The notes below the pieces were generated by a model. It saw only the letters and a list, made by a program, of their open reading frames with translations. It was not told the origin of the DNA and made no database searches. Positions 31,404 through 38,747 of a DNA stretch of 64,000 bases are shown here, in pieces. Both the position numbers and the translations under genes were made by a program. Each line of letters starts with the position of its first letter. Positions within the stretch are counted from its first letter, which is position 1. Origin of the DNA: Bradyrhizobium sp. AZCC 1721 (GTDB taxonomy: Bacteria > Pseudomonadota > Alphaproteobacteria > Rhizobiales > Xanthobacteraceae); the NCBI RefSeq assembly GCF_036924715.1, contig NZ_JAZHSB010000001.1, positions 5,819,001 through 5,883,000 of the forward strand. Direction: 5' to 3'.

Positions 31404-32455
31404 CCTACATTGCAAAACCGAAATTCCAGCATCCGGGCCTGCCGAAGAACGAACTCGGCTACACCCACCGGGATTACGAGGGGAAAGTTTCGACCCTGTG
31501 CGCCGGCTGCGGCCACGACTCGATCACCGCCTCGATCATCGAGGCCTGCTATGAACTCTCGATCGAGCCGCACCGGGTGGCGAAGATTTCCGGCATCGGC
31601 TGCTCGTCGAAGACGCCGGACTATTTCCTCGGCAATTCGCACGGCTTCAATTCGGTGCACGGCCGGATGCCGTCGGTCCTTACCGGCGCCAACCTCGCCA
31701 ATCGCGACCTGATCTATCTCGGTGTCTCCGGCGACGGCGATAGCGCCTCGATCGGCTTCGGCCAGTTCGCGCATTCGATCCGGCGCGCCGTCAACATGAC
31801 CTACATCGTCGAGAACAACGGCGTCTACGGCCTGACCAAGGGACAATTTTCGGCAACCGCCGATCGCGGCTCGAAGTCGAAAAAGGGTGTGATTAACACC
31901 GACAACGCCATCGACCTGGTGGCGATCGCGCTGCAATTGGGCGCGAGCTTCGTGGCGCGCAGCTTCTCCGGCGACAAGAGCCAGCTCGTGCCGCTGATCG
32001 CAGCGGCCATCCGGCACAAGGGCGCGGCGTTCATCGACGTCATCAGCCCCTGCATCGCCTTCAACAATCACGCCGGCTCGACCAAGAGCTTTGACTATGT
32101 CCGCGAGCATAATGATGCGGTCAACCGCCTCGACGTGCTCACCGGACGCGACCCGATCACCGTCGAATATGCGCCGGGCACGGTGCAGGTGGTCGAGCAG
32201 CATGACGGCACGCGACTGGCGCTGCGCAAGATCGACGCCGACTACGACGCCAACGACCGTCTGGCCGCCATGACCTTCCTGCAGAAGCACGCCGCCAAGG
32301 GCCAGGTCGTCACCGGACTGCTCTATGTCGATCCGGACGCGGAAGACCTCCACACCCATCTCGACACCGTCGAGACACCGCTCAATACGCTAGAAGCCAA
32401 GGACCTGTGCCCCGGCTCGGCGGCGCTGGAAAAGATCAACGCCAGCCTGCGGTAG
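31400..32455 (+). CDS. 2-oxoacid:acceptor oxidoreductase, beta (TPP-binding) subunit
   Basis: 351 aa. It binds thiamine diphosphate and an iron-sulfur cluster. LCAGCGHDSITASIIEA carries the cluster-side cysteines and CGH motif, ISGIGCSSKTPDYF another conserved Cys, and GVSGDGDSASIGFGQFAHSI with VENNGVYGLTKGQFS is the GDG-to-NN thiamine-binding motif. SPCIAFNNHAGSTKSFDYV follows the family. It overlaps the alpha gene by four bases. Its stop codon directly touches the stop codon of the convergent SpoVR gene, with no intergenic base between them. Confidence 0.92.
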   Translation: MTYIAKPKFQHPGLPKNELGYTHRDYEGKVSTLCAGCGHDSITASIIEACYELSIEPHRVAKISGIGCSSKTPDYFLGNSHGFNSVHGRMPSVLTGANLANRDLIYLGVSGDGDSASIGFGQFAHSIRRAVNMTYIVENNGVYGLTKGQFSATADRGSKSKKGVINTDNAIDLVAIALQLGASFVARSFSGDKSQLVPLIAAAIRHKGAAFIDVISPCIAFNNHAGSTKSFDYVREHNDAVNRLDVLTGRDPITVEYAPGTVQVVEQHDGTRLALRKIDADYDANDRLAAMTFLQKHAAKGQVVTGLLYVDPDAEDLHTHLDTVETPLNTLEAKDLCPGSAALEKINASLR

Positions 32456-32466
32456 CTATGCTACCG
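32450..32466. terminator. Small hairpin across the two touching stop codons
   Basis: Perfect 7-bp stem CGGTAGC and GCTACCG with a 3-base loop, covering the last codons of both convergent genes. There is no T-tract. It may be a short bidirectional transcript-end structure, but transcripts from the two operons probably overlap here. Confidence 0.35.
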
Positions 32467-34000
32467 CGGCGATCTTCCGCGGATTTGCAACGTACTCCTT
32501 CAAGACCGTACCGGATGCATCGGCCTCGACGAGAGATACGTCGTAGGTCCAGAGATCGGCAAGGTGCTGCAGCACGCGCTTGGCGTCGGCCTCGATGAGC
32601 TGTGCACCCTTCACCACGGTGTGGCGCAACATCAGGCGACGATCGCCGGCAAGGTCGACATCGACGACTTCGATATTCGGGTCGATGAAACCGACATCGT
32701 ACTGCCGCGCCAGTTCGCGGCGGAGCCGGCGATAGCCGCGCTCGTCGTGGATGGCATCGACCAGGATACCGGCCCGCTCTTCCGGATCGTCATGCAGATG
32801 GAACATGCGGAAGCGCCGCATCAGCCGCGGGCTCATGTACTGGCTGATGAAGCTTTCATCGCGATAATTGGCCCAGATGTCGCGCAACACGCCCATCGTG
32901 TCGCCGGTCCCGGCGATATCAGGGAACCAATCGCGGTCCTCGGCTTCCGGATTGGTGACGATGCGCTCGATGTCCTGCATCATCGCAAATCCCAGCGCAT
33001 AGGGATTGAAGCCGGAATAGCGCGGATCGTCGAACTCGGGCTGGAACACGACGTTGGTGTGCGACTGCAGGAATTCGAGGAAATTGCCGTCCGTCAGCCG
33101 CCCCTGCTCGTGCAGCCGGCTTATGATGCGATAATGAACGTAGGTCGCCGTGCCCTCGTTCATCACCTTGGTCTGACTCTGTGGATAGAAATACTGCGCG
33201 ATGTGCCGCACGATCCGCAATATTTCGCGCTGCCAAGGCTTCAGCCGAGGCGCCGTCTTCTCGAGAAAATACAGCAGGTTTTCCTGCGGCAGACCGAGCA
33301 TCTGGCGACGGCGCTCCACATCCAGTACCGCGCCGCTCTTGGCCGGGCCGGTGGGAACGGTGCGCCACAGATCGTTGAACTCCCTCTCCTCGTGGGCACG
33401 GCGCCGGCCCGCCCGCTTTTCCTCCGCGCGTAGGTCGAGGCTCTTCTTGCCGGGATAGCGATCGATGCCGTGCGACATCAAGGCGTGCGCGGCGTCGAGC
33501 GTGTGCTCGACCGCCAGCCGGCCATGGCGCTCCTCGCAGTGCGCCACATAGCGCTTGGCGAATTCGAGATAGTCGAGAATGCCGTCGGCATCGGTCCATT
33601 GCTTGAACAGATAGTTGTTCTTGAAGAAGTGATTGTGGCCGAAGGCGGCATGCGCGATGACGAGCGTCTGCATCGTCGCGGTGTTTTCCTCCATGAGATA
33701 GGATATGCACGGCGAGGAGTTGATGACGATCTCGTAGGCCAGACCCATTAGCCCCTTGCGGTAGGATGCCTCCTGGAAGGCAAAGTGCTTGCCGAACGAC
33801 CAATGCTTGTAGAACAGGGGCATGCCGACCGACGAATAGGCGTCCAGCATCTGCTCGGCGGTAATGACCTCGATCTGGTTGGGGTAGACGTCGAGCCCCA
33901 ATTCGTCCCGCGCAATCTGCTCGCAGGCGTCGCAGATCCGCTGCAGCGTCCGAAAATCCCAGTCGGCCCCCTCAAACAGCAACTGGTCGGTCGCGGTCAT
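32456..34000 (-). CDS. SpoVR family protein
   Basis: 514 aa, normal family length. Segments typical of SpoVR/YcgB are YPNQIEVITAEQMLDAYSSV, GMPLFYKHWSFGKHFA, VINSSPCISYLMEENT, AHAAFGHNHFFKNNYLFKQW, KVMNEGTATYVHYRI, RDIWANYRDESFISQYMSP and the C-terminal KGAQLIEADAKRVLQHLADL. Biochemical role is not established; in Bacillus a homologue affects spore cortex formation, and in proteobacteria it travels with the PrkA kinase and YeaH. It overlaps the yeaH-like gene by four bases (ATGA), the last of three genes in the operon. Confidence 0.93.
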   Translation of the reverse strand: MTATDQLLFEGADWDFRTLQRICDACEQIARDELGLDVYPNQIEVITAEQMLDAYSSVGMPLFYKHWSFGKHFAFQEASYRKGLMGLAYEIVINSSPCISYLMEENTATMQTLVIAHAAFGHNHFFKNNYLFKQWTDADGILDYLEFAKRYVAHCEERHGRLAVEHTLDAAHALMSHGIDRYPGKKSLDLRAEEKRAGRRRAHEEREFNDLWRTVPTGPAKSGAVLDVERRRQMLGLPQENLLYFLEKTAPRLKPWQREILRIVRHIAQYFYPQSQTKVMNEGTATYVHYRIISRLHEQGRLTDGNFLEFLQSHTNVVFQPEFDDPRYSGFNPYALGFAMMQDIERIVTNPEAEDRDWFPDIAGTGDTMGVLRDIWANYRDESFISQYMSPRLMRRFRMFHLHDDPEERAGILVDAIHDERGYRRLRRELARQYDVGFIDPNIEVVDVDLAGDRRLMLRHTVVKGAQLIEADAKRVLQHLADLWTYDVSLVEADASGTVLKEYVANPRKIAAVA

Positions 34001-35274
34001 GACCCGGTCCTTTCCTGCTGGCCACGGCGCTGGAAGAGATCGTGAAACACCGGGAATATCTCGCTGCGTTCGTTGACCTTGCGCATCGACAGCGGCGCAC
34101 CATTCGCACGCAAGCCCTCGTAAAGGGTCCAGAGCGCCGAATTGGGCATTTCGTAGGACAGGCCGTTTTCCTGGCCGACTTCCAGGTAGGCAAAAAACTG
34201 GGTGACCGGCAGGATGTTATCGGTGAGGAGCCGGCTCGCGACTTCGCCGTCCGCGTAGGAATTGTCGCCGTCGGAAGCCTGTGCAGCGTAGATGTTCCAG
34301 TCCGCCGGCCGGAACCGCGACCGCACTATGTCATGCATCGCCTGCAACGCGCTTGACACCAGCGTGCCGCCGGAAGCCGGCCCGTAAAAGAACGTCTGCT
34401 CGTCGACCTCTTCGGCCCGGTCGGTATGCCGGATGAAAACGATCTCGACGTGGCGATAGCGCCGCTTCAGGAAGACGTAGAGCAGCATATAGAAGCGCTT
34501 GGCGAGATCCTTCATATGCTCGGTCATCGAACCGGAGACGTCCATCAGGCAGAACATCACGGCCTGCGCCACCGGCTTCGGTACCGTCTCGAAACGCCGG
34601 TACCGGATGTCGATCGGATCGATAAACGGGATGCGGCGCATCTTTGACTTCAGGGCCTCGATCTCGGCCATGAGCTCGGCGCGACGCTCCTCGCTGCAAT
34701 CCAAAAGCTCCGCTTCGAGCGCCTCCAGCACCTCCCGCCTCGGTCGCCGTAGCGCAACGCGCCGCGCCAGAGCGCGACTTACCGTTCGGCTCACCGAGAT
34801 GTTGGCGGGCGATCCGGATGTTGTGTAACCGGCCCGGCGAATGCCTTCGCTCTCCACCTCAGCCAGCTTTCGCTTGGCAAGATCAGGCAATTCCAGGTCG
34901 TCCAGGAACAGGTCGACAAACTCGTCGCGGCTGAGAACGAAGCGGAACGTATCTTCGCTGTCGCCCTCGCCCGCTCCTCTTCCCCTGCCGCCGCTCTGGT
35001 TTGGTCGCGGCAGGATATCGCCTTCGACGAACTTCTTGTTTCCAGGCAGCACCATGTCGCGCGTGCCGCCTTCGCGGCGAAAGCGCGGCTCGTCCATGCC
35101 GTCGATCGGGACGCTGACCTCGCCGCCTTCCAGGACATCCTTGATGTCCCGGCTCTGCGACGATTTCTTCACAGCTCCCTGGACCAGCGCCTTGGCCCTG
35201 CGCAGAAAGCGCTGGCGATTCTCGAGACTCTTGCTGCCTGGATTCAGGCGCCGGTCGACGATGTGAATAGCCAC
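33997..35274 (-). CDS. YeaH/DUF444 family protein with a von Willebrand A-type domain
   Basis: 425 aa. The N-terminus, IHIVDRRLNPGSKSLENRQR then FLRRAKALVQGAVKK, matches the YeaH/YhbH group. The middle carries a Gly/Arg-rich stretch (SGGRGRGAGEGDSEDTFRFV). The C-terminal half contains the metal-ion-dependent adhesion site of a vWA-like domain: AVMFCLMDVSGSMTEHMKDL (D-x-S-x-S), followed by GGTLVSSALQAMHDIV and AQASDGDNSY. It is presumed to act with PrkA in stress or starvation responses; the mechanism is unknown. It lies between prkA (13-base gap) and spoVR (overlap). Confidence 0.93.
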   Translation of the reverse strand: MAIHIVDRRLNPGSKSLENRQRFLRRAKALVQGAVKKSSQSRDIKDVLEGGEVSVPIDGMDEPRFRREGGTRDMVLPGNKKFVEGDILPRPNQSGGRGRGAGEGDSEDTFRFVLSRDEFVDLFLDDLELPDLAKRKLAEVESEGIRRAGYTTSGSPANISVSRTVSRALARRVALRRPRREVLEALEAELLDCSEERRAELMAEIEALKSKMRRIPFIDPIDIRYRRFETVPKPVAQAVMFCLMDVSGSMTEHMKDLAKRFYMLLYVFLKRRYRHVEIVFIRHTDRAEEVDEQTFFYGPASGGTLVSSALQAMHDIVRSRFRPADWNIYAAQASDGDNSYADGEVASRLLTDNILPVTQFFAYLEVGQENGLSYEMPNSALWTLYEGLRANGAPLSMRKVNERSEIFPVFHDLFQRRGQQERTGS

Positions 35275-35287
35275 GTTTTCATCCGCC

Positions 35288-37231
35288 TCAGCCTGCTTGT
35301 TTTACGCGCATATACCACTCGACCAACCGGCGGACTTGCCGCTCGGTGTAGCCGCGCTCGACCATGCGCGCGACAAAGTCGTCATGCTTCTTTTCGGTAT
35401 CGCCGTCCTTCTTCGAGCCGAAGGATATCACGGGCAGCAGATCCTCGACCTGGGAGAATATCCGCTTCTCTATCACTTCCCGGATCTTCTCGTAGCTGGT
35501 CCACGCCGGGTTCTTGCCGCTGTTCTGGGCGCGCGACCGCAGCGAGAACTTGACGACCTCGTTGCGGAAGTCCTTGGGATTGGCAATGCCGGCCGGCTTT
35601 TCGATCTTGGTCAGCTCCTGATTGAGCAGGTCGCGATCGAGCAGTTGTCCGGTGTCGGGATCCTTGAAGTCCTGATCCTCGATCCAGGCATCGGCATAAT
35701 CGACATAGCGATCGAACAGGTTCTGGCCGTAATCCGCATAGGATTCGAGATAGGCCTTCTGGATCTCGTTCCCGATGAACTCGGCGTAGCGCGGCGCCAG
35801 TTCGGCCTTGATGAATTCGAGGTAACGCTTCTCGACTTCGTCGGGAAGCTGCTCGCGCCGGATCGCCTGCTCCAGCGTGTACATCAGGTGGACCGCGTCG
35901 GCACCGACCTCATTGGTGTCGTGGTTGAAGGTCGCGGCGAGAACCTTGAAGGCGAAGCGGGTCGAGACGCCGTCCATGCCTTCATCGACGCCGGCAGCAT
36001 CCCTGTATTCCTGGACGCTGCGCGCCTTAGGATCCGACTCCTTGAGGCTTTCACCATCGTAGATCCGCATCTTGGCGAACACGGTCGAATTTTCGTGCTT
36101 GCGCAACCGCGACATCACCGAGAAGCGCGCCATGGTTTCCAGCGTGGCCGGAGCGCACGGTGCTGTGGCCAGTTCGGAGCTCTGGATCAGCTTCTCGTAG
36201 ATCTTCTGTTCTTCGGTGACCCGCAGGACGTACGGCACCTTGATGACGCAGATGCGGTCGATGAACGCCTCATTGTTCTTGTTGGCTTTGAAGCTTGTCC
36301 ATTCGGCCTCGTTGGAGTGGGCGAGAATGACGCCGCTGAAGGGGATCGCACCGATGTTCTCGGTCCCGATATAGTTGCCCTCCTGCGTCGCCGTCAGCAG
36401 CGGATGCAGCATCTTGATCGGCGCCTTGAACATCTCGACGAATTCGAGAATGCCCTGGTTGGCGCGGTTGAGGCCGCCCGAATAGCTGTAGGCGTCGGGA
36501 TCGTTCTGGGCGAAGGTCTCCAGCTTACGGATGTCGACCTTGCCGACCAGTGACGAGATATCCTGGTTGTTTTCGTCGCCAGGCTCGGTCTTTGCGATCG
36601 CGATCTGCCGCAGCCGCGACGGCTGGATCTTGGCGACGCGGAATTGTGAGATGTCTCCACCGAACGCTTCGAGACGCTTGTAGCACCACGGACTCATCAG
36701 TCCGTTGAGGCGACGGCGCGGAATGCCGTACTTCTCCTCGAGCATCGGCCCGAGCGAATCCGGATCGAACAGGCTGAGCGGGCTTTCGAACACGGGGCTG
36801 AGTTCGTCGCCGGCCTTCAACACGTAGATGGGGTGAACTTCCATCAACGATTTGAGGCGCTCGGCGAGCGACGACTTTCCGCCGCCGACGGGGCCCAGCA
36901 GATAGAGGATCTGCTTGCGCTCTTCGAGACCCTGCGCGGCGTGGCGGAAGAACCCGACGATGCGCTCGATCGTGTCTTCCATGCCGTAGAAGCCCGCGAA
37001 CGCCGGATAGAGCCGCATCGTGCGATTCAAAAAGATACGGCCAAGGCGAGGGTCCTTGGCCGTGTCAATCATCTGGGGCTCGCCGATCGCAGCTAGTAGT
37101 CGTTCGGTCGCATTGGCATATCGCATCGGATCGTTTCGACACGACTCGAGATATTCCGCCATCGACATGTCGGCTTGACTTCGAGCTTCGAAGGACCGGG
37201 CGAAAGCATTGAACAGAGAATCGTTGTACAT
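35288..37231 (-). CDS. prkA: PrkA-type serine protein kinase/AAA protein
   Basis: 647 aa, matching E. coli YeaG. The AAA-like N-terminal domain carries the P-loop LLGPVGGGKSSLAERL at about residues 111-126, preceded by PAFAGFYGMEDTIERIVGFF. The PrkA C-terminal domain follows (about residues 390-640), with EFIKAELAPRYAEFIGNEIQ near 510. Homologues phosphorylate proteins on serine and some show protease activity. The ATG at 37231 is chosen because it gives the family start MYNDSLFNAF; longer upstream starts lack support. It is the first gene of prkA-yeaH-spoVR, a stress or stationary-phase module in many proteobacteria. Confidence 0.95.
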   Translation of the reverse strand: MYNDSLFNAFARSFEARSQADMSMAEYLESCRNDPMRYANATERLLAAIGEPQMIDTAKDPRLGRIFLNRTMRLYPAFAGFYGMEDTIERIVGFFRHAAQGLEERKQILYLLGPVGGGKSSLAERLKSLMEVHPIYVLKAGDELSPVFESPLSLFDPDSLGPMLEEKYGIPRRRLNGLMSPWCYKRLEAFGGDISQFRVAKIQPSRLRQIAIAKTEPGDENNQDISSLVGKVDIRKLETFAQNDPDAYSYSGGLNRANQGILEFVEMFKAPIKMLHPLLTATQEGNYIGTENIGAIPFSGVILAHSNEAEWTSFKANKNNEAFIDRICVIKVPYVLRVTEEQKIYEKLIQSSELATAPCAPATLETMARFSVMSRLRKHENSTVFAKMRIYDGESLKESDPKARSVQEYRDAAGVDEGMDGVSTRFAFKVLAATFNHDTNEVGADAVHLMYTLEQAIRREQLPDEVEKRYLEFIKAELAPRYAEFIGNEIQKAYLESYADYGQNLFDRYVDYADAWIEDQDFKDPDTGQLLDRDLLNQELTKIEKPAGIANPKDFRNEVVKFSLRSRAQNSGKNPAWTSYEKIREVIEKRIFSQVEDLLPVISFGSKKDGDTEKKHDDFVARMVERGYTERQVRRLVEWYMRVKQAG

Positions 37232-37739
37232 GATCCGTCTCTCCATGGTCACCTGTAAATGCCGGACGCACCACTAGGGTTCCCAGTATCGGAGCGTCAC
37301 AGCTTCCGTTCGCGAATCACCGTCGTCACATATGACGATTGGACACGCGAGCGACTTCACAATGCAATGCAATACTCATGCTAAGGGCCTCTACCTCGTA
37401 AAGATACGGTGCCATTTCGCTCGCGTTGTAGCCGGGCAGCAACATTTTTCACCGGGGAAGTACTGAGCAATATGTAAGGGGTTTTTTAGGGATTGTGAGC
37501 AGGTGCGGGGCTCAAATCTGCACCGGGGCCCGGCAAGGCGAAGGCGGCAAACGCTGTAAGCCCCGGGCTCTGAACCGGGGATAAACGCCGTATTTATCAC
37601 GCATTCAGGCCTTTGGGCGGGCCGCGCTGACGCAAAATGGCCAAATATCCCGTCAGGGCCAGTCGCGAACCTGCGTTTGAACGCACCCGGCGCCACCTGC
37701 AACTAAAGTAATATGCCGCGCGTTTAATCCGAGTCTGCC
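37232..37739. other. Divergent promoter region of prkA and an unknown exported protein
   Basis: 508 bases without a supported gene. On the prkA strand, GGAAC (37279-37283) lies 17 bases before CATT (37258-37261), one mismatch from an EcfG-type promoter, 27 bases ahead of the prkA ATG. TCGTCA and TGACGA form a 6-bp inverted repeat with a 4-base gap at 37323-37338. A hairpin CCCCGG/CCGGGG is at 37561-37580. All three are tentative. Confidence 0.4.
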
Positions 37740-38339
37740 ATGAAATATCTCTGGATCGTTGCCACCGTTGCCTCCCTCGTCGGAGCCAATGCCTGCCACG
37801 CCCAGGATGGCGTCGATAAAGCCAGGACCGCCGCATTCGACGGGCAAATGTTCGGCAGCCCGCTCAGCCAAAAGACGTATGCCTGCTTTGTGCGTCGTTA
37901 TGACGCCAACCATCTGGCGCGGCATCCGAAGCAGAAGGTCAGCGCGATGAAGCTTTTGGTGACGGCCGAAGACGTGCCGGAAGACAAGACCATCAATTAT
38001 TCCTTCCGCCTCGGTTTCAAATATCGCCACCGCGCGGGCAATTTCGATTCCAGCGGCTATTGCAATCACATTGTCGCCGAAAACACCGGCGGCGAAATTC
38101 GTCTCGGCTGCAGCATCGATTGCGAAGGCGGCGGCATTGAAGTGGCGATGAAGGACGATAGACGGCGTGTCGGTCAATTCTCCAAAGCCGGAATCGAGCT
38201 CGCCGCCTGTGGCAACACCATGAAAGCCCAAAATGTCGCACTGGAAGATTTGCTGCCGGGCTTCATTGCCGCCGACCGCGGCGGCGTGGTGCGGATCGCC
38301 GAGTTGCAATCGCAGGGCTATCTTTACCTGAGGCCGTGA
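37740..38339 (+). CDS. Hypothetical exported protein (199 aa)
   Basis: Signal peptide at residues about 1-21 (MKYLWIVATVASLVGANACH, cleavage near CHAQ). The mature part contains YACFVRRYDANHLARHPKQK, FRLGFKYRHRAGNF and four or five cysteines, including GYCNHIV, LGCSIDCEGGGIEV and LAACG, that may form disulfides in the periplasm. The family was not recognised and function is unknown. The ribosome-binding site is weak, and the start is chosen for its signal peptide. It lies alone between the prkA operon and the carbon-metabolism operon. Confidence 0.7.
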   Translation: MKYLWIVATVASLVGANACHAQDGVDKARTAAFDGQMFGSPLSQKTYACFVRRYDANHLARHPKQKVSAMKLLVTAEDVPEDKTINYSFRLGFKYRHRAGNFDSSGYCNHIVAENTGGEIRLGCSIDCEGGGIEVAMKDDRRRVGQFSKAGIELAACGNTMKAQNVALEDLLPGFIAADRGGVVRIAELQSQGYLYLRP

Positions 38340-38747
38340 GGCGTTGCTGATTGACGTGAACAATTCACGTCGATCGCGCATTTGGACAATTTGGACGCCG
38401 CACTTTCGCCGCTCCATCGCGCTGAATACTTCTTGTGCTCTGATCCAGGCCGCACAAAATCGCGAGACAGCCCGGATGCGAGAAAACGGCGCCATGACGG
38501 GCTCCTTCACGACTTCGTGCAATGTGCCCGTCGGTGTCGCCATTCCGAACCCTGGTTCGACCAACCCGCCAGTCTCGCGGCGGGCAAGAACGGACTTTTC
38601 CGGGATCGAACCGGAGCCACTGGCGTTATCGTCCCGGACAGCTCCCATTCCATCCGGCTGTATGCCCAACCAAATATTGACTTTCCGGCCCTGCCCCCGA
38701 AAGCTGCCGGAAGCCCAAAAATCGACCGATCGAACAGAACAGGCACC
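38340..38747. other. Upstream region of the tal-pgi operon
   Basis: 408 bases. Open frames cross it (one runs in frame into tal-pgi and one starts at TTG 38344), but their translations are not protein-like and lack ribosome-binding sites. It should contain the promoter of the tal-pgi-gnd-zwf-pgl-gntK-cof operon. No operator that I recognise. Confidence 0.4.

Noticed and set aside
37561-37580. CCCCGG/CCGGGG hairpin upstream of the unknown exported protein
   Set aside because: Short stem, no T-tract and no gene end nearby on either strand; not called as a terminator.
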